DNA of 64,000 nucleotides from Croceimicrobium sp965279135 (GCA_965279135.1 OZ257133.1:1736001-1800000), one strand, 5' to 3'. Positions 7,387 through 16,807 are shown, counted from the first letter of the stretch. Translations and numbers: made by a program. The notes: a model not told the origin generated them from the letters alone.

Positions 7387-9345
7387 TTGCTCATCGTGAG
7401 GTTTGATTATATACTGATCGCTTTTTTAATCTTCCCCTGCTGGCTCTACTCACAACAATCCAGCTCTATTCCCGATAGCATTCAAATCTTATTGGATCAA
7501 AAAGAGTTCAGGGTTGAAGGTTTAGGACAGTTGAACTCCACTGCCTGGAATCTTATTGAGGTAGATACAAGCCTGGCAAGAAAATTAGCTCTCAAGGCTT
7601 TAACCGAATCTCAAAAGTTAAAGAGTTCATCTAATGAGGCCTTAGCTTACAACAGGCTCGGAAGAATAGCACATCTCTCTGGTCAATTTGAAAAGGCCAT
7701 TGCTTTCTATGAAAAAAACTTAGTGATTCGAAGAGCTACCAAAGACACCCTTGGCCATTGCAATACGCTATTAAATCTTGGTAATTCTTTTAAGCATCTA
7801 GCGGACTATAAAAGAGCGGCTCATTCCTATTTTGAAGCTGCCAGTCTAATGGAATTAAGCTCCCAATCTGATTTGAGCTTAGAGGCAAAAATCCACAATA
7901 ACCTGGGAGCTGCATACACCAAGCTTGGCAAAAGCGAGGAGTCCCATCTTCATTACCAAAAATCACTAAGTCTTTACCGGGAGAATGATGATCAGCCCGG
8001 ATTCGCTAATGCAAGTATGAACTATGGGGCACAATTGGTAAAAGAAGGTAAGATTGAGAAAGGTTTAAAGTACCTTAATGATGCATTAGTGACCCTAACC
8101 GAAATAGGTGATCATAGTGGAGTTGCTAAAAGTCTAACTAATATTGGAAATGTATGGTTTGAGAACAACCAGTTCATGAAGGCTATTGAATACTATGATT
8201 TGGCCATGGATAAGCACCTCAGTTTGGGGAATAGAACTGAGATTACCAGACTACACAATAATAAGGGGTCGGCCTTTTTAATGCTAGAAAATTACCAAAC
8301 AGCCCAAAAGCACTACACTCAGGGTTTAAGTCTGGCCGAAGAAATTAACGCTCGAAAGCTTCAGGCTCAATTCTATGAAAACCTGGCTTATCTGGAAGAG
8401 TACCAGGGTAATTATCAATTGGCCTTGAATTGGTATTACCGCTTCGACAGCCTCTCCTCTATCCTCTTAAACGAACAAAACAACTTACAAATCAATGAAT
8501 TAAGAGTTCAGTACAACTCGCTCAAACAAGAGAATGAATTGCGGCAATTGGAGAATAAGAAACAACAACAAGACCTTACTATTGATAAGCAAAAAACGCA
8601 GATCAAACTAGGTATTCTAACTTCCATTCTTGCCCTATGTATTGGGCTCCTGCTCTACTTTGGATATCGACAAAAACAAAGGGCCAATATTCAATTGAAG
8701 AAGCAAAAGGAGTTGATCGCACAAAAGGAACGGGAGAAGGAGCTCTTACTAAGGGAATTAAATCATCGCGTAAAAAACAATCTCCAGATTATTGCCAGTA
8801 TGTTGAGCCTTCAGTCTTTTGAACAAATAGATGAAGCAGCAAAATCAGCGATTGTTGCAGGACAAGGTCGTATTGAAGCCCTCTCCCTCATCCATCAAAA
8901 ACTTTATCAAACAGACAATATCACTCATGTTGATATGCAAGAGTACATTACCAGATTAGTGGACAACGTTCGCGATTCCTTTGGCGAACAACTGGAAAAC
9001 CTAAATACAGAGCTGGACATTCAAATTCATAATATGGAAGCAGACCTGGCTATTCCTTGCGGTCTTATCTTGAACGAGTTATTAAACAACACTTTCAAGC
9101 ACGCTTTTAACAATGTCTTAGACCCTAAACTAAGGCTTAGTCTAACCGAAAGCGCCGAAGCCTATTTAATGGTTCTACAAGACAACGGCCCGGGCTTCGA
9201 CAGGCAATCTAGTAAAGGAAAAGGTTCTTTCGGTTTAAGCCTCATTGAAGCACTTGTTAAACAATTGAAAGGTACCTGGATAACAGAGAATGTCATGGGG
9301 TCATTAAATCAAATAAGTTTTCCAAAGTCAAAGAATCATGTCTAA
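7387..9345 (+). CDS. TPR-domain sensor histidine kinase (HisKA_2 family)
   Basis: 652 residues. A signal peptide (ending WLYSQ) leads a periplasmic domain of about six or seven tetratricopeptide repeats (residues about 50-370, e.g. LGNSFKHLADYKRAAHSYFE), then a coiled coil, one transmembrane helix (about 408-426) and a cytoplasmic kinase. The phospho-acceptor box is ELNHRVKNNLQIIASML (HisKA_2), and the ATPase has NELLNNTFKHAF, DNGPGF and GLSLI. No ATG is available: TTG 7387 abuts the previous stop, GTG 7396 is better spaced from AGGAGG at 7378-7383. It overlaps the response regulator gene by 8 bases, its likely partner. Confidence 0.9.
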   Translation: MLIVRFDYILIAFLIFPCWLYSQQSSSIPDSIQILLDQKEFRVEGLGQLNSTAWNLIEVDTSLARKLALKALTESQKLKSSSNEALAYNRLGRIAHLSGQFEKAIAFYEKNLVIRRATKDTLGHCNTLLNLGNSFKHLADYKRAAHSYFEAASLMELSSQSDLSLEAKIHNNLGAAYTKLGKSEESHLHYQKSLSLYRENDDQPGFANASMNYGAQLVKEGKIEKGLKYLNDALVTLTEIGDHSGVAKSLTNIGNVWFENNQFMKAIEYYDLAMDKHLSLGNRTEITRLHNNKGSAFLMLENYQTAQKHYTQGLSLAEEINARKLQAQFYENLAYLEEYQGNYQLALNWYYRFDSLSSILLNEQNNLQINELRVQYNSLKQENELRQLENKKQQQDLTIDKQKTQIKLGILTSILALCIGLLLYFGYRQKQRANIQLKKQKELIAQKEREKELLLRELNHRVKNNLQIIASMLSLQSFEQIDEAAKSAIVAGQGRIEALSLIHQKLYQTDNITHVDMQEYITRLVDNVRDSFGEQLENLNTELDIQIHNMEADLAIPCGLILNELLNNTFKHAFNNVLDPKLRLSLTESAEAYLMVLQDNGPGFDRQSSKGKGSFGLSLIEALVKQLKGTWITENVMGSLNQISFPKSKNHV

Positions 9346-10084
9346 ACCTAGAATTCTAATTGTTGAAGATGAGCTTTTAGTTGCCTTGGATCTATCTAAG
9401 CGTTTAGATTTTCTAGGATTTGATGCAAGTACCGCCGAGAATGGTAATGAAGCTCTCAGAAGTTTTAATAGCCTAAAACCTGACTTGGTTCTACTGGATA
9501 TCAATTTAGAAGGTGGAATGGATGGAATTGAGACTGGCAGACGAATGATCACAATTAATCCCGTGCCCCTGGTTTTTTTAACTTCTTATAGTGATGATCT
9601 TACTTTTAAACGAGCCCAGGAATTAGGCCCATCAGCTTATCTACTTAAACCGTTTAATGAGCGAGAACTCAATCTTTCTATTAATCTGGCTCTTTCCAAC
9701 TTTTCAAAAGCAAAGAATACTCTTGAGAAAAATAAAGCGCAAAAGAATTTAGATGATGAATTCTACCTTGTAACGAGCAGTATTTTCTTGAGAAAAAAGA
9801 CACGTTTTCAAAAAGTTGCCTTTAAAGACATCATACTTATTGAAGCTGACGGCAATTGCACTTTGATTCACACCCGAACTCAAAAGTTCTTCTTAAGTGT
9901 AACGATGGGAATAATATTAGAAGAATTACACATTCCAGAGATTGTAAGATGCCATCGATCCTACGCTGTTAACATCAATGCTGTGGATTCATTTGAAGGA
10001 AATCGGATATTTATTGGGGAGCAGGAAATCCCAGTTAGCAAGTCTTATAAGGAGGGCTTATTTGATCGATTCAGAACCCTCTAA
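9338..10084 (+). CDS. LytTR-family response regulator
   Basis: 248 residues. Residues 1-120 form a receiver domain: acidic pair ED at 10-11, phospho-acceptor Asp in LVLLDINLEGG, Thr/Ser in FLTSYSD and Lys in LLKPF. Residues about 145-248 form a LytTR DNA-binding domain (KVAFKDIILIEADGNCTLIH, RCHRSYAVNI, IPVSKSYK). It overlaps the kinase gene by 8 bases, which indicates translational coupling and a cognate two-component pair. Likely a transcription factor; target genes are not evident. Confidence 0.92.
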   Translation: MSKPRILIVEDELLVALDLSKRLDFLGFDASTAENGNEALRSFNSLKPDLVLLDINLEGGMDGIETGRRMITINPVPLVFLTSYSDDLTFKRAQELGPSAYLLKPFNERELNLSINLALSNFSKAKNTLEKNKAQKNLDDEFYLVTSSIFLRKKTRFQKVAFKDIILIEADGNCTLIHTRTQKFFLSVTMGIILEELHIPEIVRCHRSYAVNINAVDSFEGNRIFIGEQEIPVSKSYKEGLFDRFRTL

Positions 10085-10085
10085 G

Positions 10086-10129
10086 CTCAAAATGGTCCAT
10101 ACCTTCATAGAAGACATGGACCAATTGAG
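10086..10129. terminator. inverted repeat between convergent genes, possible bidirectional terminator
   Basis: CTCAA...TGGTCCAT at 10086-10100 pairs with ATGGACCA...TTGAG at 10115-10129 around a 14-base loop. It lies between the ends of the response regulator and the minus-strand gene at 10157. There is no long T run, so termination is inferred from position. Confidence 0.55.
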
Positions 10130-10156
10130 TTAATTATTCTTTCGCTGATTAAAAGT

Positions 10157-11269
10157 TCAATTCCCGTTATGCTCCAAATAACTTGATTGAATCAACTCTT
10201 CTAAGGTAGAGAACCGTACGAATCCATCAATGATCAAATAGGCGACTATTGCAATAGATGCCGCTACCCAAATGAGCAGGCAAAGTGGACCTAATACTTG
10301 TAACAGGACAATTAGAAATAGTGCTACAACTACCACTCCGGGGCCCGTTAAAGCTGCGACTCCAATTAGTGCGGCAATCAATCCAACTACAATTCCGAGA
10401 GCCGTAATCGAAATGCCAAGCCATGCGGTAAATCCAATAAGAATATCTCGAATGTATTCCAAAACATTATCCGCAGAGACTTCAGAAAAGTCCTCTACCT
10501 TAACAAAAGGGTAATTTTCGATTCGTCTAAGAACCTCAGGGCTAAATTCAAATTTTTCTTCAATGCCCGGGTAGAGATGTTGAATTCTCTCATCATGCAC
10601 AACTGCAGCCAAACCAGTTTCGAAGTCCATTGTGGAAACAGCTCCAATCTCCTCAAGGTCAGACTTGCTCCCTTTTTTTAGATGAGAAAGGACGGCTTTC
10701 GCCATATCTGGTTGTTCCTTCATCAAATTAAATACCTCCTCAGGATTAACATCAACAGCAGATGCATTTTTATCTACCAGACTTCCAAAACCTGTAACCA
10801 ACTCATGGCTTACATGGTTAAGAGCGATTTCTTCTGCATATTTCTTTATTCCATCAGCGGCGACTCCCACTGCTTTAAGACCAAAATGATATGGATCCAA
10901 AATGGAGAGTTCTATACTGGCAGAGTCACTCCAAAATAAGGTGCTCCATGAGGCACTTGCCTTAAACTCGCCAGTAGCATCATTTATGCTTAGGGTGATC
11001 GAGGCACCAAGGATTTTGGTACTGGGTAAAGTCAGCGTAACTGATGGGTTGAGTAAATCCAAAGTAAAAGCATCCCACTCATAACTGATAGGTTTAAAAC
11101 CCAGGCGAACCTTCAATTTCAAGACATTGTCTTCATAATTGATGTTAATCGAGAAAATCCCTAGTTCGATATCAAAATCCGAAATGTCATAAGGAGATTC
11201 AAATGGTCTTGGTCGATAACCATTTTTTTGAATGGAATTGATGTTTAGTGCTTGATCCATAACAATCAT
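10157..11269 (-). CDS. two-part protein of unknown function with C-terminal membrane region
   Basis: 370 residues, no signal peptide. The N-terminal 130 residues are strand-rich and polar (FDIELGIFSININYEDNVLK, VTLTLPSTKILGASITLS), the middle is helical and acidic (residues about 150-270), and residues about 275-355 carry three or four very hydrophobic glycine/valine-rich segments (GIVVGLIAALIGVAAL, GVVVVALFLIVLLQVLGP), ending in a short soluble tail. I do not recognise the family. The arrangement, soluble head then hydrophobic hairpins, is seen in some membrane-inserting proteins, but no function is claimed. It has its own leader and lies between convergent and codirectional neighbours. Confidence 0.65.
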   Translation of the reverse strand: MIVMDQALNINSIQKNGYRPRPFESPYDISDFDIELGIFSININYEDNVLKLKVRLGFKPISYEWDAFTLDLLNPSVTLTLPSTKILGASITLSINDATGEFKASASWSTLFWSDSASIELSILDPYHFGLKAVGVAADGIKKYAEEIALNHVSHELVTGFGSLVDKNASAVDVNPEEVFNLMKEQPDMAKAVLSHLKKGSKSDLEEIGAVSTMDFETGLAAVVHDERIQHLYPGIEEKFEFSPEVLRRIENYPFVKVEDFSEVSADNVLEYIRDILIGFTAWLGISITALGIVVGLIAALIGVAALTGPGVVVVALFLIVLLQVLGPLCLLIWVAASIAIVAYLIIDGFVRFSTLEELIQSSYLEHNGN

Positions 11270-11433
11270 TTATTAGTTAATGCTTAAGGCCAATAGCCCT
11301 ATAATTCGATCTCAAAGAACGATTGTCATGAAAGCCTTTAAAAAAGAGATGACTGAACCTATGTATAAACTGATTCAATGCAGCCATTTCCAGATTAAAT
11401 GAAACTCAACACTAAGGTTTTTATAAAAAAGAA

Positions 11434-11462
11434 CATCCCGCCCCGGCAAAGCCGAAACGGGA
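11434..11462 (-). terminator. terminator of the first LruC gene
   Basis: On the minus strand ATCCCGTTTCGGC pairs with GCCGGGGCGGGAT around a short loop, followed by GTTC and a T run. It follows the stop codon at 11494 by about 30 bases. Confidence 0.8.
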
Positions 11463-11493
11463 TACTCTTATATAGAGGGGTATAGATAGGGAC

Positions 11494-13518
11494 TTATGGA
11501 TAGATCTTCGATACCTCGCGGTTGCCAATAGCATCTGTAAACCAATCACTACTGCTCGCACCACCACTGATGGCCCAGGTAGAAAAATTCAAGTAGGCTT
11601 CATTTATTGGAGCATACTCCACTGGATAGTCAAAAGACTCACTGATGTGGATGGCCCAAGGCAATCCATTCGCCGTCTTATAGGTATACTCGGCATTCAA
11701 ATCTGTAGCATCGGCCATGGTGCCAAACTTGCTGTTATCAGCTAAATCAGTAGGCATTTTGTTAGCCAGGTGCACTTCATTTCCACGAGTGGCATTGGTA
11801 AATATGAATGGATTGTATGGAGGTAATCCAACAGTAGCCTGCTGCTGTGGGCTGGTGAAGGTCACCTTATTACTTAAAGTTTGTGGGCTTACAGTTGCTT
11901 CTCCAGGAATAGTATTGATGAACTGAGTGCCCGGATTTGGCATGACGTTGAATACATCATCGAAAGCAATAATAACGGCATCAGTTTGATTGCTTTCGGT
12001 ACCATTACCGGCTGCATTTGTTAATCCAGCATTGTGGTTCTGACCAGTAACACTGCTAATCACATTAGGATTTAAACCGTCAAAGCTCCAACCGAAACCA
12101 TTACGGAAACCAGCACCTACGGCACGTACTGTCCAATCTGCTTCAACTTCTACTAAAAGGTTAGAACCGTTTAGGATGTGGTCGATTTCATAGTCAATCA
12201 CCATATCGTTGAAATCATAATCTCCTTGTGAAGGCCATAGATCTTCGTAAGAAAGAGTTCCTGTAAAGGTGTTACGTACGGCGCGACTTGCATCACAAGG
12301 GAAATCATCACTTTCATCAGAAACTCCATCATTATCGCAATCATCTTCTGGTGTTACCGGTGGTATATTACCGGTATTGATGTTCTCCCAAGGGTTAGCC
12401 GTCGCATAGAATACCAAATCATTAAAGTCATCATCAGAACTGATTGAGCGAGTTTGATCTTCAAAAGCATTTAATAAAAGCTCACGGCCGATATCTAACA
12501 ATTGTACGGAGTGCTGACGCTTAGCTGGGTTGGTCTCCACAGTATTAAAGTCAATACGAGAATAGAATTTGGTGGCATTAACATTCACACCATTTCCTAC
12601 CCATCCTTTCTGGATCAATACCCAGCTGATGGTTTTTCCTCCTTCGAAAGTTCCTAGTTTAACTTTATCACCGGCTACCAATTGTCCGTAACCTCCAACA
12701 ACAGAAGTGTTAGGGAATACTACAAATATCGAGTCGATATCACCAGGAGTCGCAGGGGGATTATTAGAATCAAAAACGTAGTATCCTAAAGTGTTTTTGT
12801 AAGCAGCGCCCTCCGAAACGAAAGTTACCCATACATCGCTACGCTCGTCAATTACTACATCTAATTCATTACCAGTAGTAAGGTATTGCGGGTTTGAATT
12901 TGGGATAGAAGTGTTTTCCGGTAAAGATGCATTTACATCATCTAAAAAAGACTGAGTGATGTTATCACCTGGAGTCTCCAAGTAGCTAGGTAAACCTGCA
13001 TGATTTCCGGTGGTAAAACCACCCATGTAGTAATAATTCCCACTAATGTTGGTTACGTTTTGCACGCCCGCTCCTTTACCGAGAACGCCGGTGCGCTGAG
13101 GAGTACCACCAAAATCAATGCGGATATCCGAAGTCGTGGATACAACCATCTTGTTGGCGAAACCAGCAGCATGAGCTACCACATAAACTTCTTCGCAATA
13201 GGCTGGGACCTGTAAGGGCATGTCAAGCATACCAGCTGGGTTAGTTACTCCAACTCCTAAAACCTCGGCACCAAAGTCAGGATCTCCTTTGTAAAAGCTG
13301 ATACGCTTTCCACCTAATGGCTGATCTTTTAAACCACGTACCGTAATACTGGCTTCAATTTCCCGGGCGGTGCTGAAATCGAAATTTCCGGGAATGTTCA
13401 ATTCCTTAATATCGCCCTGGTGAGAATAGCTAGGCGCTGTGCTTTGCATATCTCCGTCTTTCTGACAAGCGACGGTCAGAAGCGCAAGGGCGGCGATTGT
13501 TAATACTTTCTTATTCAT
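11494..13518 (-). CDS. LruC-domain lipoprotein, copy 1
   Basis: 674 residues with lipobox LLTVAC. An N-terminal carboxypeptidase-regulatory-like region (EASITVRGLKDQPLGGKRIS) is followed by an adhesion-like region, then a DUF4114 motif near residue 370 (DDFNDLVFYATANPWENI), a thrombospondin type 3-like calcium loop (DNDGVSDESDDFPCD, about 395-410) and DUF4842 with GDYDFNDMVIDYEIDH near 434. This order defines the LruC family of Bacteroidota surface lipoproteins. No sorting domain; likely anchored to the outer membrane. It is a close tandem paralogue of the gene at 13758, and the two share even their 3' untranslated sequence. Confidence 0.85.
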   Translation of the reverse strand: MNKKVLTIAALALLTVACQKDGDMQSTAPSYSHQGDIKELNIPGNFDFSTAREIEASITVRGLKDQPLGGKRISFYKGDPDFGAEVLGVGVTNPAGMLDMPLQVPAYCEEVYVVAHAAGFANKMVVSTTSDIRIDFGGTPQRTGVLGKGAGVQNVTNISGNYYYMGGFTTGNHAGLPSYLETPGDNITQSFLDDVNASLPENTSIPNSNPQYLTTGNELDVVIDERSDVWVTFVSEGAAYKNTLGYYVFDSNNPPATPGDIDSIFVVFPNTSVVGGYGQLVAGDKVKLGTFEGGKTISWVLIQKGWVGNGVNVNATKFYSRIDFNTVETNPAKRQHSVQLLDIGRELLLNAFEDQTRSISSDDDFNDLVFYATANPWENINTGNIPPVTPEDDCDNDGVSDESDDFPCDASRAVRNTFTGTLSYEDLWPSQGDYDFNDMVIDYEIDHILNGSNLLVEVEADWTVRAVGAGFRNGFGWSFDGLNPNVISSVTGQNHNAGLTNAAGNGTESNQTDAVIIAFDDVFNVMPNPGTQFINTIPGEATVSPQTLSNKVTFTSPQQQATVGLPPYNPFIFTNATRGNEVHLANKMPTDLADNSKFGTMADATDLNAEYTYKTANGLPWAIHISESFDYPVEYAPINEAYLNFSTWAISGGASSSDWFTDAIGNREVSKIYP

Positions 13519-13689
13519 GGCTGTTGATTATTTTACTAATTCAAAAGTGCGAAGAGTGCCCCCTTGAAGAAGAAAATTGTCGACCAAGCCCAAGCATTAA
13601 ACGATGAATAGACTAACGGTAATTTTTCATAGATTAACCACTATTCATTGATTTTCAGGTTTTTATATAAAACTAATATTTCCTGACAT

Positions 13690-13724
13690 AAAAAATCCCG
13701 GAACTCAACAAAGCCGAGCCCGGG
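13690..13724 (-). terminator. terminator of the second LruC gene
   Basis: On the minus strand GTCCCGGGCTCGGC pairs with the later GAGTTCCGGGAT region and is followed by a T run. Its position relative to the stop matches that of the terminator after copy 1. Confidence 0.75.
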
Positions 13725-13757
13725 ACTTTCTCTATATAGAGGGGTATAGATAGGGAC

Positions 13758-15779
13758 TTATTGATAGATCTTAGAAAGATCGCGATTGCCAGCCTCATCG
13801 GTAAACCAATCAGTATCAGTCAGGCCACCGCTAGTAGCCCAATTGGTAAACTTGAGGTAAGCTTCATTGATTGGGCTGTACTCAACGGGATAATCAAAAG
13901 ACTCGCTGATATTAATTGCCCAAGGCAAGCCATTGCTGGTCTTGTAAGTGTAACCACTATTCAGGTCAGTAGCATCACCGTGAATTCCGAAATAAGACTG
14001 ATCTACTAAATCGGTAGGCATCTTATCTGCTAAATGAACCTCGCGACCACGATCCCCATTCACGAAAATGAAAGGATTGTAAGGTGGAAGTCCAACATTA
14101 GCCTGAATTTGAGGAGACGTAAAGGTGATCAGTTGAGATACTGTTACCGGGTTGGCATAGGTCTCTCCTACCACCGTATTGATAAAGGCTGTTCCCGGAT
14201 TTGGCATTACATCGAAAACATTGTCAAAGGTGATTACCGTAGCACTGCTCTGTCCGGCTTCCAAGCCATTATTAGCATTGGTAATTAGGTTTTTGGTAAG
14301 GTTGTGTCCATTTACACCATTTACCACGCTTGGACTTAATCCATCGAAGCTAAATCCAAAACCATTTTCATATCCGGCTCCCACTGCGCGTACAGTCCAG
14401 TCAGCTTCAATTTCTACCAATCGGTTCGCACCATTTAAGATGTGATCAATTTCATAGTCGATCACCATATCGTTGAAGTCATAGTCTCCTTGAGAAGGCC
14501 ATAAATCTTCATAGGAAAGAGTTCCGGTGTAAGTGTTACGTACTGCGCGACTTGGATCACAAGGGAAATCATCGCTTTCGTCAGATACGCCATCATTATC
14601 ACAATCATCCTCTGGAGTTACCGGTGGAATATTACCAATGTTCACATTCTCCCAAGGGTTAGCCGTAACGTAGAATACTAAATCGTTAAAGTCTTCATCT
14701 GAACCAGTAGAACGGGTTTGATCTTCAAAACCATTAAGTAATAACTGGCGACCAATATCTGCAAGCTGCACAGTGTGCTGTCTCTTGGTAGGATCAGTTT
14801 CTGCAGTATTAAAGTCAATTCTTGAATAATACTTGGTGGCGTTTACATTAACTCCGGTACCGGTCCAGGCATCCTGGAATAGAACCCAACTAATAGTTTT
14901 ACCCCCATCAAAGGTTCCCAATTTCACTTTATCACCAGCGTTTAATTGTCCACCTCCACTTTGAAGAGAAGCGTTAGGCAATACCACGAAAATCGAGTCG
15001 ATATCATTGGCGGTTGCTGGAGGATTCTGGGTATCAAACACATAATAACCCAGGGCATTCTTAAACCCTGCTCCTTCTGTTACGAAGGTTACCCATACAT
15101 CACTACGATCGTCAATAACCACGTCCAATTCATTACCGGTAGTAAGGTAGGATGGGTTGTTTGCTGGAACTGGAGCTCTTTCGGGAAGTGATGCATCAAC
15201 ATCATCCAAAAACTGCTGAGAAACATTGTCACCAGGATTTTCAAGGTAGTTTGGCAATCCGCTATTAGCACCTGAGCTGAAAGTACCCATGTAGTAATAG
15301 TTTCCAGAAATGGGTGTACGGCTCTGTATGCCGCTAGTCTTACCGCTCATGAAATTTCTCTGTTGCGGACGACCTCCAAAATCAAGATAGAAGTCAGAAG
15401 CAGGCACAATCTGACGATTGGCGATTCCACTGGCATGAACTTCTACAATAATATTTTCGGCATAAGCAGGAATGCGAATTGGCATATTGAGCATGCCCGC
15501 TGGATTGGTAAATCCTATGGAAATAGGTTTAGCCCCAGCATCAGGATTCGCGGTGTAAAAACAAACTTTGGTACCGGCTAAAGGTTGATCCTTTAATCCC
15601 TTAACTGTAACCTCCCCCCGTACCTCGCGAGAGGTACTAAAATCAAAACTCCTTGGGAATTGCAGTTCTCTAAGATCACCGGAAATCTGCGCTGGATCAG
15701 TAGCTTGAATACTGTCCTCTTTGTTACAAGATAAAAGACCCACTACCAGGGCGCTTGCTAAAAATGCTCTTAATTTCAT
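13758..15779 (-). CDS. LruC-domain lipoprotein, copy 2
   Basis: 673 residues, lipobox GLLSC. Same domain order as copy 1: regulatory-like domain (GEVTVKGLKDQPLAGTKVC), DUF4114 motif DEDFNDLVFYVTANPWENV, calcium loop DNDGVSDESDDFPCD and DUF4842 with GDYDFNDMVIDYEIDH. Similarity is highest in the C-terminal half and lower in the N-terminal 130 residues and around the NANNGLEAGQS loop. The gene is upstream of copy 1 on the same strand, separated by 239 bases and its own terminator, so the two are independently transcribed or weakly linked. Function is unknown; surface adhesion or polymer binding is inferred from domains. Confidence 0.85.
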   Translation of the reverse strand: MKLRAFLASALVVGLLSCNKEDSIQATDPAQISGDLRELQFPRSFDFSTSREVRGEVTVKGLKDQPLAGTKVCFYTANPDAGAKPISIGFTNPAGMLNMPIRIPAYAENIIVEVHASGIANRQIVPASDFYLDFGGRPQQRNFMSGKTSGIQSRTPISGNYYYMGTFSSGANSGLPNYLENPGDNVSQQFLDDVDASLPERAPVPANNPSYLTTGNELDVVIDDRSDVWVTFVTEGAGFKNALGYYVFDTQNPPATANDIDSIFVVLPNASLQSGGGQLNAGDKVKLGTFDGGKTISWVLFQDAWTGTGVNVNATKYYSRIDFNTAETDPTKRQHTVQLADIGRQLLLNGFEDQTRSTGSDEDFNDLVFYVTANPWENVNIGNIPPVTPEDDCDNDGVSDESDDFPCDPSRAVRNTYTGTLSYEDLWPSQGDYDFNDMVIDYEIDHILNGANRLVEIEADWTVRAVGAGYENGFGFSFDGLSPSVVNGVNGHNLTKNLITNANNGLEAGQSSATVITFDNVFDVMPNPGTAFINTVVGETYANPVTVSQLITFTSPQIQANVGLPPYNPFIFVNGDRGREVHLADKMPTDLVDQSYFGIHGDATDLNSGYTYKTSNGLPWAINISESFDYPVEYSPINEAYLKFTNWATSGGLTDTDWFTDEAGNRDLSKIYQ

Positions 15780-15879
15780 CCTCAGGTATTTTATGCACGC
15801 TAAATTGCTTCAGCCTGAGGACACCACCTATAATAATCGATGAGGGGACGAAAAAGAACGATGAATGGATTTGGGACTT

Positions 15880-16045
15880 GGTAGATTGTAGTTAGTAGAT
15901 AGTAACTAGTAGTTAGTAGATAGTAGCTGGTAGAAAGTAGAAAGTGGTGATTGATTTTAGGTAGGAGCCTTTGGCTTGTTACCAAATACGTGGCCCCACC
16001 TAAAAATCTACAATCTAAGATCTAAGATCTCAAGTCTCAAATCTC
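15880..16045. repeat. inward-facing heptad repeat arrays around a hairpin core
   Basis: Left arm (15880-15942) is nine degenerate heptads of the form AGTAGNT. The core (15953-16008) is an imperfect inverted repeat with arms GATTTTAGGTAGGAGCC and GGCCCCACCTAAAAATC. The right arm (16008-16045), read on the minus strand, is heptads of the form ATYTNAG. Both arms therefore run toward the core. It lies downstream of the lipoprotein gene at 16055 and upstream of LruC copy 2. Confidence 0.75.
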
Positions 16046-16054
16046 ACATTTCCC

Positions 16055-16807
16055 CTACAACCCCACATCAACCGCGCCCGTACCCGGATAATTCGGTCGA
16101 TAAATTACTTGTACTAATACGCTAGGATCATTAGGATCAACGAATAATTCGATCCTCTCATAAGGCTCGTTAGGCCAGGGGTTAGTATCAATGAAAATGG
16201 CATCTAATACGTCAATACGATCGCTGATCAAGGCATAGTCGGATGGGCTAAAGCTTATTCCATCATCAAAGTCAATACTTCCATCAGCGGCAATGGTGAG
16301 GGTGCCACGTACATGGGTGCCAATTGCTACGTTCTGAACAGTATAGGTGCCTGCCAAGGCCTGTATCAATTGTAAATTTGCGGGACCATCGGGCTTGGGA
16401 GTCCATTGATTAAGAAAGTTGTCCTGTAAATCGAAAACGTTCACTTCATTAATGGAGTCGTTGGCGGTAAGTGAAAGCACATATTTGTAACCTCCATTAG
16501 CATCTTCCCAAACAAATTCCATGTTAACCTGACTGCCCGATGCGACCATCACTTCATTACCATTGGCAGCGGCAGGATCAAAATCAATCGCTAAGGAACC
16601 ATCCGCTCCAAATTGAAAGTTCGCCTCAGCCCCAACGGCATAAGGTGCTCCGGTATTAGCAAAACTGCAAACCAAGTTAAAGGAGTTACCACTTAAAGCG
16701 GTTGGAAGGGTGATTCCCGGTTGGTTATCATCAGGATCTGAATCATCAGAACATGACCAGGCACTAAGAATAAAAAGGCTGAGAAAAAAGTAGGATAAAT
16801 AACGCAT
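16055..16807 (-). CDS. lipoprotein of unknown function
   Basis: 250 residues with lipoprotein signal ending SAWSC, then an Asp-rich spacer (SDDSDPDDNQPG) typical of Bacteroidota surface lipoproteins. The mature part has two similar-looking halves, each with a GADGSLAIDFD or AADGSIDFDDG turn, suggesting a duplicated beta-rich lipocalin-like domain. No family is recognised. It starts 57 bases after the ATP-grasp gene, in the same direction, so cotranscription is possible but the functional link is not evident. Confidence 0.75.
   Translation of the reverse strand: MRYLSYFFLSLFILSAWSCSDDSDPDDNQPGITLPTALSGNSFNLVCSFANTGAPYAVGAEANFQFGADGSLAIDFDPAAANGNEVMVASGSQVNMEFVWEDANGGYKYVLSLTANDSINEVNVFDLQDNFLNQWTPKPDGPANLQLIQALAGTYTVQNVAIGTHVRGTLTIAADGSIDFDDGISFSPSDYALISDRIDVLDAIFIDTNPWPNEPYERIELFVDPNDPSVLVQVIYRPNYPGTGAVDVGL

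Noticed and set aside
8637..8822. Frame inside the histidine kinase gene
   Set aside because: Shadow of the kinase in another frame; no start context.
13519..13757. Possible small gene between the LruC copies
   Set aside because: Only leader sequence and a terminator; no frame of useful length with a start.
15880..15942. CRISPR-like array
   Set aside because: Repeats are 7 bases with no spacers and no cas genes nearby.
15800..15985. 61-residue frame on the minus strand
   Set aside because: It reads the heptad array (repeated YYLLTTS) and has no start context or homology.
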